NCBI GenBank assembly: GCA_000310025.1
Contig: FN648587.1
Coordinates: 106,009-136,945 of the forward strand
Source: Ectocarpus siliculosus
Lineage: Eukaryota; Sar; Phaeophyceae; Ectocarpales; Ectocarpaceae
DNA: 30,937 bases
Reading direction: 5' to 3'
Below are positions 10,401-19,689 of this stretch, piece by piece; the stretch's first letter is position 1; each line of letters opens with the position of its first letter. The translations under genes and the position numbers were made by a program. The notes beneath the pieces are model-generated. The model had not been told where the DNA came from. It did not search any database and saw only the letters and a program-made list of their open reading frames with translations.

Positions 10401-10998
10401 GGGGGCGCCGGAAAAAAAACACACTCCCCCCTTGTCGTACAAATATACATGCACTGGGGGGGGGGGGTAGTGGGAGACGGGGGAAAGAGCGAGAGAGAGG
10501 AGGAGCTGTGGGATGTTTCCTCTTCGACACATTCCCGTAACCCCTCGTTTCTTACGTAGTAGGGCAGCGGTCGCCGCTGTTTGTTGTTGAGAAATTTAGT
10601 CGTGTGTGACCCAGACTTAGCCATGTTTCTTAACCGTATTTTCTTGTTTTTCCTGGAAACGTGAGCCTATATTTCTTTAAAAAAAAACTTCATTGCGGGC
10701 GTTAACTGTATATATGCCTTTTGACTTCTTCGTGGAACCTCTGCGCTGGACGGGGTTGGTGTTTGAGGGGAACAACTAATGGGCTCTCACACACACAGGC
10801 TGCGGGCGAATCGGCAGAGAGCCGTTGCTGGGCGACAGCGAGGACAGCCGCCGACACCAGAACAGCGTTAAAGTAAACGATATAGACACGCTGCGAGGCA
10901 CCAGCAGAAAACACAACAGCAGCTGGCGGCAGACTGGCGCACAACAAAAGTGAACTAAAAACATATATATAAAATAAAAACTCCGGTGTCCCTCGCAA

Positions 10999-12031
10999 TC
11001 ACACGCACTTGTCACGTGGACGCACACGTCTGAAGACAACTACAGGTATCCCCCCAGGATCTTTGTAGCAACAGGTACTGTATCTTTTACCCTTCCCGGC
11101 TTCATTGATATTTTGTACCATACACGCTGATAGGTCTGTCCAACTGTACTTAAGTTCTCCCACCTCTTGAACGTCTCCAGCTGCCCTCGCTGCACTCGTC
11201 CGATGCCATCCACCGCTCCTGACCCAACGGTTGTACGTGTCTTCCCATGGTCTGTGAAACGAGTAATATCCGGCTGTCTGCCTCTCGCGGTCTAGGGCAT
11301 GGTGGATCTGTAATGCTGCAGGCCTGTCCGCGCTCTTCCTCGTGGTAGGAGCAAAACCTGCCAGAGCCGCCGTTACCAACATATCGTTGAGCACCTCATA
11401 TTTTCTGTATTTCCCGATGATCCGGCGACACGTTTAGTCTTGACGTCATTGTTCAGTGCTTGTGTGAGTATTCGGCGTTCGTTCGACCTAGTGTACTGCC
11501 ACCCCAATCATCACTACCCACTGGACGTGAGATGGTTATGATGCCCTGCTCTGGTCTGGGTGCCGTCATCTTCGAACAGTACTTTCAGATTTACGTGCCC
11601 TGTTTGGGTCACTCAGTACTGACATACGTCGCTTACCTCGCGCCCCGCGTACCACAACGGCCATTGCTGCATCCGTACGTCGCACATTTCTCCCTCCTGA
11701 CCGCCGTTAACCCGTCGCAGACTGCACCCCGGATGTGAAACTCTTGTCCCGAGACTTCTACCTGCTGGCAACATAGCTTACATTCGTGCCGTGTGTATAG
11801 ACCCTCTCTCTGGATGTCGGCAAGGAGCCTGTCTAACTCTTGAAGTAAACCTTTCCAGTTGTTGGCTCCCGACAAGTTGCCAAGTTCGTCTAAGATGGCA
11901 ACTTCTCTCGGTCGATCGGCGCGGACACGCTGACCAGCTGGGGGTGCGTGCCAAAACGGTCCTGATACGACGTGGACACCGCGCGAACGTGTAGGTTGGT
12001 TGTCAAACACATGAGATTGGTTGGCGATCAT
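10999..12031 (-). CDS. Candidate two-exon gene, Cys-containing protein of unknown function
   Basis: The proposed coding sequence joins exon 12031-11637 and exon 11404-10999, with a 232-bp intron at 11636-11405. The first exon starts at an ATG in the context AAACAGATGA and stays open until a good donor (GAG/GTAAGC). The stop in that frame lies inside the donor. The intron ends AATACAG, with a branch-like ACTAAAC about 30 bases upstream. The first exon ends after two bases of a codon and the second supplies one, so the frame is kept. The joined length is 801 nt including the stop, giving 266 residues. Cysteines cluster near the end of the first exon (C-X2-CC, then C, C-X4-C-X5-C), which could bind zinc. 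I recognise no family. Upstream exons are possible, since AAACAG before the ATG could itself be an acceptor. It might also be a remnant of a transposon gene. Confidence 0.35.
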
Positions 12032-13201
12032 CTGTTTAGAGACAGGGCGTGCTCTGCACAGCCAGCCGCGTCTCCCGAAGGTAGGTGTGTTATCGTATGG
12101 TCGACTACGCCCCAGTATACCGGACCCCGTTCCACCCACGTTTAATGTAAGTGTTATCCACGAGCTACCGTAACAAATTCCGCGTTAACCCCTGCTTAGT
12201 TCATGGTCGGGTCAGGCCCCTGAACAAAATGTCGGCATCACGCGTTCATCCCCTAGATAAAAAATGGACTTCGAAAATTGTTTTGCACCAGGTTGTCTTT
12301 GCCGCAGGCGGTAAAAACATGCGGCGTCGACGATGGGGGGTGAGGAAGACACACCCCAGTGAGGGGTGGCTGTGTGCGACAAATACTGTTCATGTAGGCT
12401 AACAGCGGAGGCGAAGGAACACCTTCAGCGGTAGGTATCTCGGTTCAGCTGTGGTTCTGTGCGGTTTCACCATCTCAAGACAGGCACATCAGCCAGCGAG
12501 CTTCGACGCGCACAGCGCGGGCAACACCCGACATACTGACGACACGCAGCGGTTAGGGTTAGCACACCCCATCGAGCAACTGACAGAGAGGAGACTGAAC
12601 AGGGGTCCACACAACGTTTCGTTTGTTTGCCTCTACGGTATATATACTAATGTGGCTCTGTGCACGTGTTGGCTGTCGGTGATGTGTTTTCCTGGGTTGC
12701 CGTAAAACTGAACATCAAATCACTTCGCAAAATCGTCACCTACCGCGCGAGTATACAGTAAGTAGAGGTTAGCCATCACGCTATTACGCACCACAATTGT
12801 TAATGCGTGTAAGGAGCATCCTCCGGTCGCATTGTCACAAGCACCAGTGCAGGAATTTGCGAGTTGAGTACCCCCCGCTGCAGAAACAGATGCGAGTGTA
12901 ATTACATCAGGGGAGTTTTCCATACTCCGCTCGATTTAACTACCACCCCCCCCTGCACAAACCGCCCTCAACCCCCAGATCAGATTTCCGTGCAGAAGCG
13001 GGCGCACGCACTGTGGATGTGCGGCCCCCGTTCAGAATGTTGCACTTTACATGCGGTAGTTTTTCCGTTGATCCCAACCAGGACACGTACATGCACACAC
13101 CCACGAAGAACCAACACCTGAAGTATTCCCGCTGCGCGGACGCAAACGCGAACTTTTCGAGAAGGCAAGCATGCAATAGGTACCTGGCAGCGAACGTATC
13201 C

Positions 13202-13223
13202 CACATCACACGCGTGTGATGTG
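13202..13223. repeat. Perfect 22-bp palindrome
   Basis: CACATCACACG is followed directly by its reverse complement CGTGTGATGTG, with no spacer. The left arm sequence ATCACACGCGTG recurs near 16669, within another imperfect dyad (GTGTGAT ... ATCACAC). Confidence 0.9.
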
Positions 13224-13449
13224 CACCAGGAGCACAAAAGACATCATATTGGGACAGAAATATGCGTGACAGGAGGATGGCATATATATTCAAACAGGCC
13301 CACAAGTTTACCGCCACATTCATTCGTCTTTAGCCTGCCGAATTTCTGGCCAGTCTATCTTTATCACGGGACATTACTACACACAATACATGCACCAACA
13401 AAATTTTGATCTTTGATGGTCATGACTTCGAACAATACCCAACATTGGC

Positions 13450-13690
13450 ACTGCAGTACGGCGGTACTTTTTCGGCCGTACTGCAATATGGCGGTTGTTC
13501 TTAGGCGGTTCGCGGTACTTCGTTTCTTGGCGGTACTTCTTCGGCGGCACTGCAATATGGCGGTACTTTTAGGCGGTAGGCGGTCTTTCGTTTTTCGGCG
13601 GTACCGCCTTCGGCAGTTCCCGGTACCACCGAATGTGGTGGTCATTGCCGCCAATACCGGGACCGCCCACCACGGCGGGAAAAAAACGGC
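13450..13690. repeat. Fold-back cluster of GGCGGTAC motifs
   Basis: The plus-strand motif GGCGGTACTT or a close variant occurs about five times between 13460 and 13600. The string CTGCAATATGGCGG occurs twice, 69 bp apart (13481 and 13550). Right of this, reverse-complement forms appear (GGTACCGCC, GGTACCACC, GACCGCCC). Small dyads such as CCACCGAATGTGGTGG are also present. The arrangement would let the region fold on itself. It may be a decayed fold-back or MITE-like element, but no clear terminal repeat or target duplication was found. Confidence 0.55.
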
Positions 13691-15465
13691 GGGAATTATC
13701 CCGAGGTGTACCCTGCTATTTTTCGTTCGTCCCGGGGGCCTGGAATATCTTTGACTAACCCAACGACAACCCCGAGGGTAGTGGAGAGGTTGCTCATTTT
13801 TGCGGATGAAGAACACCGGGGGGGAATTTCAACGTGTTTACCACTTTTCCGGCAGAATGGGCGGGGTAGCTGAGAGGGTAGTAAAAAAACCTGAATATCA
13901 CTTTCATTGTACTGTAGATGCTGAGGCATTCTCAAACTACTTCTCGCTGGTTCTACTAACACCACAGTTGGTCCTCTGTTCTCTTCACGGTCCCAGGTCA
14001 CACAGTAGAAGCATCAACAGCCTCCATTCCCTAACAACTATCGACCGGGATAAGCACCCTCTTTTCTATGCTGATACAAAAGTGCGTGTTGTCGCGTTGC
14101 GGGCACGTGCGATTGGTCGGATTTCGGGAGATCATAAATGCAGCGGGCTTACTCCTCCGGTATGAGGGAAGAAATCTAAGTTGCCCATGGAGCGATTAGG
14201 CCTCGGTTGGTAGTGTTCAGGGAAAATCTGCCACGCAAAGTGAAGTACTACGTGGAAACACCCATTCGGTCACCTGCGCGACGAAGCACTCGTTCAGCCG
14301 GTCTTGTCCCAAGAGTCACCCGTTCGACAGCAGACACTCGGAGAAGAAAGGCCCTCCTTGGCGATTCGCCACACCATGTCCCTAGTGTCCTAGAATTAGC
14401 AACATGCAACACAGAGCGCGCCCCCGAAGAGGAACAATAGAATCGTGCGGTTGTGTAAGACAACATATGCACTCCTTACCAAGGACACAATAACTTCATA
14501 ACCAAAACGGATCTTGCCCCAAACACACAGTTGAACAGACTCCCAACAGGCTATTTTCTTCCATCGCAATTGCACAAGGCAACAGCGCGGGTACTGCAGT
14601 AAAAACCATGCATCCTCTCGTTGCTCACATGTCCTTCAAGACGGTCTGGATGCCGGTGAACCCTATCGCGTCATTCTCCTCAAATATCTCCCTTATCAAA
14701 CTTCTTGCGGCTCGCCAGCTTAGGAAGCACCTCGACCTCAATGGCGTGGATCGCTGTCGTGAGATTCGGCCACCACAACAACAGGGGGCCCAAAGGGGCG
14801 CTTTGCGTGGGGTCTTCTAACAGCGAATACAACAAAGTACACGAACAAGAAACATGGGCAATATACAATGTACCTCAACGCCGATTAAGCATGAGAGGCA
14901 TCGAAAGGACGACTTGGCGATTGGAGGGTTGTGATATGTGTCCAATAAACAGCGGGCAGCCCGCGTTGGATCAAAGGATGCTGGCTTTGCTCAACAGCCG
15001 GTTGGCCGTGGATAGAAAACAATTTGCGATAATGGCGGGATTCCAAGAAACGAAGAACGGGTGGTCATACAAAAGAGATAAAATATACGCACCGCAGCAG
15101 AGAGGCGGAGGGGCTAGTGCAAGCCTTTTGGTCTGCGGGGGGCAGTACCACACACGCTTTCTGATTCACACCGCAGCAGGAGACTCGAGAGGCGTCCAAC
15201 AATCCGTGCGGCGCTAAACATAATTACCTATTTGGAAGGCGACGTACATCGCTCGAGATTATAGGGGCGTTAAAAGCAACGCCGAATCATCAGCAGCTAT
15301 GGTACATGAACACAGACAGCAACGAACTGGTCATATCTGCCGTGCTGCCACCCATGTAGGGAAGAATAGAAACGACGGCTATGGTGCACACTGTACGTAG
15401 TGCGAAATGCGTTTGAACGCGTCGCAAGTAGTACAGAGACTGAGACCCCATCTACAAAGATCTAC

Positions 15466-15516
15466 TAGCTGTCGCAACAACGAGCGACTACTGTAGCTGT
15501 CGCAACAACGAGCGAC
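15466..15516. repeat. Two tandem hairpin repeats (23 bp each)
   Basis: TAGCTGTCGCAACAACGAGCGAC occurs at 15466-15488 and again at 15494-15516, a 28-bp period. Each copy holds GTCGC and GCGAC arms around an 8-base loop. In the second copy the arms extend to 9 bp (AGCTGTCGC / GCGACAGCT). Confidence 0.85.
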
Positions 15517-17752
15517 AGCTGATAGATGTAACTGTCGTCAGCCGTGTGCGTCCGCGGCCGGAAACAGAGTGCTAACACCACACACTTCATACTACACCTG
15601 CTCTGCGCTATGTGGTAAAACGTTGCCTTTCACCAACCGGTCACCCCCCCCATCCCCCATCGACCTGTTCCCTCTCAATTGTGCGGTGTTTTTTCCAACT
15701 GCCAGCAATTAATGCGGCGAGACCTCAGGCGAGTTTATAAATCTCGCTTCGATCGAATAACTGACCAATACAAATCGCAGTCTTTCATTCGCGGTTTGAC
15801 CTATTTCCGAATTTATGAATATCGCGGAAATAACGCAAGTCGAAAGTACATTCGATGCAACGGGTGCGAGTACAGCAGCCACAGCTTGGAGACCTTACAT
15901 CAGTTTCAATTGTAAACTTATGCATTGCATGCATACATGTATGACACCGCAAGTTGTCTAGTTTGTACGTCTGTCGCATAAGCTACAACACCCCCCGGGC
16001 CGATTATCAACACGCGATTACAGTCTGCAGAACGCTTAAGGACGGGGCCGCTAATGGCGGGGTTGAAACAGCTTGTCTAAAACGGACCATTTCGTTAGGG
16101 CACCAAGTTCGTTGTGGAGTGCGGGGTTGGACTACAGCACAGCAGTCAAGCTTTAGATCCGGGGGGTCTGGTATATTCTGCGACCACACTGCTGTAACTA
16201 TATTTGTACATTCCTCTTATACTAGCACCGTTCCAAGGGATGTGCCAGGGAAACATTTGCCAGCAGCGTCATTTTTGAGGCGGACGTATGCGAAACCGTG
16301 CAAGCATGCGAGCGCGGCGCGAACGGCATGCACCAAGCAGACCGTTGGACAATAAAAGTGGCTGACTGCTCGAGATGAAAAGTGTGTGAGCGCACGTCGA
16401 TGTACATCGGTACGAGGCAGCATTCACCTTAGGTTGAGAAACCGCGGGAATACTGCGCCCGACCACTCCCGATTGTGTGTTGTCGCCTGCTGTCCTTGTT
16501 GAGGCGACCACTGGACCATCAGGCGGCCGGCTTGTTCACAGCAGTTCTGACCTCGGCAGCAGTACTGCTGTAGACATGCTTTCCCGCCAACCGCGTTGGA
16601 CTGCACCGTACTGACGACTCCTGTCGGCGTAGCGGGAGAACGAGTTGGCATCCAGTGTGATGTGTGGATATCACACGCGTGGTGCGTGGACGCTGGCACG
16701 TCTGCCAAGCACGGACCCACCGCGCACCAGCGCACGAACGACGAACATACCCAGGGGCGCGGCGGCTAGGATACGACGGGGCTCCGCGAGCATGAACACA
16801 GTCCCTACCGCCCTTTGCCGCACACGAAGCGAGCTGTCGGTCTGCAACGAACAACTGAATATTGCGAAAGAGGGAGGGAGGAGGGCGTCACCAAGGCTAA
16901 CATATCACTGGCGCAGTGTGCTTCTATGGGTGAAGCCTGTCGACAGCCGTATCCACAGCTTTTCTCACACGTACCACCTCTCTCTCTGTCTGAGTATGGA
17001 AGGATCTTCCCGTTTGTATTACATGTAGCGGCGGCAACAGCATTTGTTGCCTTTTCTTGGGGATGTAGGCTTGTGGGTGTTGACGACCCGTATCGGCTCT
17101 CGAATAGGTGTTGTTGTTTGTCGTCAAAAAGGGTAGTCCTAATTTACTCTTGAGTTGGTGCGTGCTCTCTCCGCAGTGTGTCGCGCAAGTAGAACGTGCG
17201 TATGCAGCAATGACCACTGATGTACATAAGCAGAGCACCCGAGTGTGCAATCTTATAGTCACAGGTCAAAGGCAAAAACTCAAGTGCTGCGTGTAAGCCT
17301 GTACGTGTCCTGTACGGCTGCAGCGCGGCGTGCCAACCCACTTGTTGTGCCGCTGGACCCTTTAGTACGAGAGGCTTGGCTCTGAGTACGCAGGAAGGTC
17401 CGAAGGAGAAGAAGATGGTGTGGTGGAAATGTAATTACTTGATCAGTGGAGACCAGAAAGAATGTATGTAGAGAAACAGAGGGGTAGTGAACCCTGGGGA
17501 AGTAGAGAGGTTGAGAAACCCCAAAGAAGCAGAGGGTTGGAGAACCCCAGAGAAGCAGAGTGAGAGGATGGGGCGAGTACGCGCTCATCCTCGAAATCAT
17601 GGAATCACACCTATCCGACAACGTCGACCAATCACACGTGTTCAGAATACGGTACTGGTAAGCTACGATACGTTTCTGGAAAGATTACTTCAACACCATG
17701 CTCTCGAACTTGTGCCTCGTATGCACATCAAGTATTAATATTGTACTTGCAC

Positions 17753-17990
17753 GCACAAGTGATTACTTGCACTGACGTACGACAAACCGCAGAATACAGC
17801 TTCAACAATTGAACTAATAATGTACTTTCCAAGTTCGACTGCTGAGCGCAGACAAATATTCATTCATTCAAGCACGCAAGTCTGAGTTACTTGCGGCGGT
17901 ACATATCCTTTCATACACACAAGTCAGAGGCACTTACGACAACTACCCGATGCATATATAATTCCGAGCACGCAAGTCTGAGCTACTTGC
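17753..17990. repeat. Dyad repeats in the LTR around the TATA box
   Basis: GCAAGTCTGAG(T/C)TACTTGC occurs at 17876-17894 and 17972-17990. Related forms lie at 17753-17770 and 17917-17934. The two exact copies have 6-bp arms (GCAAGT / ACTTGC). The same set is present in the other LTR, 7710 bp to the right. Their spacing around the TATA-like box suggests transcription-factor sites or RNA hairpins in U3/R. Confidence 0.65.
17954..17962 (-). promoter_or_regulatory. TATA-like box of the 3' LTR
   Basis: On the minus strand the sequence reads ATTATATAT, about 230 bp from the U3 end of the LTR. It would put the start of transcription near 17930. The identical box in the 5' LTR is the one expected to drive the element. 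Confidence 0.5.
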
Positions 17991-18193
17991 ACTATGACAT
18001 ATTTCTGGAAATCTAGGCTATGCAGATTATTTCTGGATATGCAACACAGAACATCAACCATGTCTCCATATTCCGAGTATGACAGACCAGACGGAATTTT
18101 ACCTACTACATGACATAGCGACATTGACAATATTTGAACTAGTCAAACTGACTACCTAATGCTGAAGCTACGGTAGTGCCAAATATTCCAACA

Positions 18194-18203
18194 TGCCCCC
18201 TCA
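18194..18203 (-). promoter_or_regulatory. Polypurine tract of the Copia element
   Basis: The minus strand reads TGAGGGGGCA immediately before the TGTTGGAATA start of the 3' LTR. This is the expected plus-strand primer site. It fixes the inner edge of the 3' LTR and shows how much of the other LTR is missing. Confidence 0.85.
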
Positions 18204-18292
18204 ATGAAGCAATGTCCATAATCTATCAAGAGCTTGTACTGAACATATAACGTGCTGAGATGCTGCGAACTATCTACTTGTAGTCGCTGATA

Positions 18293-18610
18293 CTACTGTG
18301 AAACTTCAACGAGCAGAAAAATACATGCATGACCTTTGGAGTGAAAAAGTTCTTCAGGGATGCTTATCCGTGACAGAAAAATTGTATGCTCCACCGCTCG
18401 CTCTGGGTTCGTAAACCTATTGCATAGCTCCAAACTATGGTATTCATGAACACACACAGATGCCCCTTCGAATCGCATTAACGGAATACGAGTTACGATG
18501 TAGTCACAGATATGCCCGCTCGAATGGTATTCACTTAATACGAGTTTCGATATAGTCACACCAATCCATTCGTCTACGCTACCGGTTATCGTGGATGGAA
18601 CAATCTCCAT
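18293..18610 (-). other. In-frame open extension downstream of the extra ORF
   Basis: After the TAA that ends the extra ORF, the same frame continues through two codons to an ATG at 18610 and stays open for 105 codons. Together the frames would span nearly to the polypurine tract. It may be the former C-terminus cut off by a nonsense change, a product of stop readthrough, or chance. Within it an imperfect direct duplication of about 50 bp lies at 18461-18508 and 18513-18560, so part of the predicted peptide is duplicated out of phase. No domain is recognised. Confidence 0.3.
18461..18560. repeat. Imperfect 52-bp direct duplication between extra ORF and 3' LTR
   Basis: Both units start TGCCC..TCGAAT and end TA.TCACA, matching TACGAGTT(A/T)CGAT(G/A)TAGTCACA inside. 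They lie upstream of the polypurine tract within the non-LTR 3' part of the element. Confidence 0.7.
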
Positions 18611-18616
18611 GGTTGA

Positions 18617-19435
18617 TTAGAAGAAATAAAGATCGATGTCCCGACCATAATCGCCCAGCCTTTCTTCGGGAAGAGGGGTAACGGAAAATATCTCAGCTCG
18701 GCTACGCAGAGTTGCCTTGATTTCCTGTGCACGTTTAACGCTGAAAACTAGGACCCCCGTTTTGAGAGATTCTGATATCCATAACTGAGTCAGGGTTGTC
18801 CAAACTTCGTCCTCCAACACTGATCTGATCAGGTTAGCATCAGCAATATTATCGAGCTTGCACATAAAATCGTGAAAGACATGGTACTTGCACGAGAAAA
18901 TTCCGACGTCGCGTAATACGATCCATACCCGCTCAGCAGAAGAGGCCGATGAAAACAATACATTTGCCATTAGATGTCCTAGCCATACCCAATTCAAGTG
19001 AAAAAATACCGAACTAGTGGAAGCTACATCCGCCCTGCCCTTGCCTTTGCCCTTTGTCTTGTGACTGTTGTTTGCGCTGCGGTCATCTCCACTGAATGAC
19101 ACGGAATCATCTTCAGTGATGTTGCTGCTGCCGGACGCGCAGTCGCCCCTCCTTACTGGTGGTGGAGGTGGCGGTCCTCCTTGCGGTCGAAGGAAAGGGT
19201 CTTCCAGAAAATCTTGGAACATGTTGTTGTCGGTCTTGTCATCGGTCTTGTCATCGCTCTTGGTCCTGGCCTGTATCTCGTCCAGGATAGGTTCTCGTTG
19301 TTGCTCCAATTCCTTGATGTCGTCGCGGGAAGCCTCGATCCTATCGCTAATTTGCGATTCAACTTCGCATAGCGCTTCCGTCTTGAAGAGCTTAAGCGTG
19401 CCGTCAAACGTCCTCTTCGGGGAAAAACTCGACAT
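18617..19435 (-). CDS. Extra sense ORF of the Copia element, 272 residues, unknown function
   Basis: This ORF lies between pol and the 3' LTR on the same strand, 254 bp after the pol stop. Standard Copia elements have no gene here; some lineages such as Sirevirus do carry an additional, sometimes env-like, ORF. Residues 20-58 are charged and likely coiled coil. Residues 60-135 are low complexity, with acidic DDKTDDKTD, a GGPPPPPP tract (86-93) and a basic KGKGKG patch. Residues 143-272 look folded, with a moderately hydrophobic stretch at 143-163 and several Trp residues. There is no clear signal peptide, and the hydrophobic stretch is too polar to call a membrane segment safely. It would need a spliced or internal transcript. 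I recognise no family; capture of a host gene fragment is an alternative. Confidence 0.6.
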   Translation of the reverse strand: MSSFSPKRTFDGTLKLFKTEALCEVESQISDRIEASRDDIKELEQQREPILDEIQARTKSDDKTDDKTDNNMFQDFLEDPFLRPQGGPPPPPPVRRGDCASGSSNITEDDSVSFSGDDRSANNSHKTKGKGKGRADVASTSSVFFHLNWVWLGHLMANVLFSSASSAERVWIVLRDVGIFSCKYHVFHDFMCKLDNIADANLIRSVLEDEVWTTLTQLWISESLKTGVLVFSVKRAQEIKATLRSRAEIFSVTPLPEERLGDYGRDIDLYFF

Positions 19436-19689
19436 ATCGTAGTACTTGATGATGTCGATTGAATATTGAGGAGATGATGGCTGGATGTGGAGTGAAGGTG
19501 TGGGGGCACATCTTCCAGTCTGATCTCGCGATCCGTGCAGTCACCATGGCGTGCAACCGGGGTGAAGCATGTACGTCCGATATCTATCCATGGATGATGC
19601 CTCGAAAGATCCCACTCGCCCCAAGTAGTTGCAAGTGTAGATGGTTGTTCCCTAGTTCTGGATGGAATTCCTGGCCGCTCCAAAGATCC
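19436..19689 (-). other. Spacer between pol and the extra ORF
   Basis: These 254 bp hold no ORF that I would call. A different minus-strand frame is open from 19683 to 19153 but reads through the extra ORF out of frame and looks like a shadow. Any subgenomic promoter or splice acceptor for the extra ORF would have to lie here, but no strong site stands out. Confidence 0.45.

Larger units (their letters stand above)
4865..10998. other. Gene-poor stretch with short repeats; no confident gene
   Basis: I see no gene I can defend in this 6.1 kb. It contains a run of 15 C (4994-5008), a hairpin-bearing direct repeat (5367-5505), an (AC)8 tract (7389-7404), CTG repeats near 9225, CATCC repeats near 9670 and a run of 12 G (10456-10467). 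Some minus-strand open segments of 60-110 codons read more like protein than their neighbours: 5750-5962, 6371-6640 (after a possible acceptor TGCAG), 7484-7671, 8002-8232 and 10709-10935 (after the acceptor-like TTTTGTTGTGCGCCAG). None shows a domain I recognise, and I cannot link them by splice phase, so they are not called as genes. Confidence 0.5.
12032..17057. other. Gene-poor stretch between the candidate gene and the Copia element
   Basis: No gene can be defended here. A possible internal exon on the minus strand is 12877-12744: acceptor TTTCTGCAG, donor GCG/GTAGGT, 134 nt, open throughout. It cannot be connected by phase to anything else. Other minus-strand open segments at 12940-13323, 14680-14868, 16007-16189, 16217-16350 and 16424-16735 have protein-like composition but no recognisable domain. 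The structural features are the 22-bp palindrome at 13202, the GGCGGTAC fold-back cluster at 13450-13690 and the tandem hairpins at 15466-15516, listed separately. A single TTAGGGTTAG near 12555 is not a telomeric array. Confidence 0.45.
17058..18193 (-). repeat. 3' LTR of the Copia element (1136 bp)
   Basis: On the plus strand it runs from TGGGGATGTAGG to AATATTCCAACA. Read as the element reads, it starts TGTTGGAATA and ends CATCCCCA. The match to the right LTR covers 17058-18067. The last 126 bp (18068-18193) exist only here, because the other copy is truncated. The left end is uncertain by a few bases, because TCT before it also matches the internal sequence next to the other LTR. Confidence 0.88.

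Noticed and set aside
12550-12562. Telomere-like TTAGGGTTAG
   Set aside because: It is only about one and a half units, as expected by chance.
15466-15516. CRISPR-like repeat with spacer
   Set aside because: There are only two units with a 5-bp gap, in eukaryotic sequence and without cas genes.
17064-18193. Placing the outer edge of the Copia LTR at TGTAGGC (17064)
   Set aside because: Identity between the two LTRs continues several bases further left, through TGGGGA, so the edge is better placed at TG in 17058.
19153-19683. 176-codon minus-strand open frame between pol and the extra ORF
   Set aside because: It overlaps the extra ORF out of frame and has Arg/Ser-rich shadow composition. 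The other frame has better protein features.
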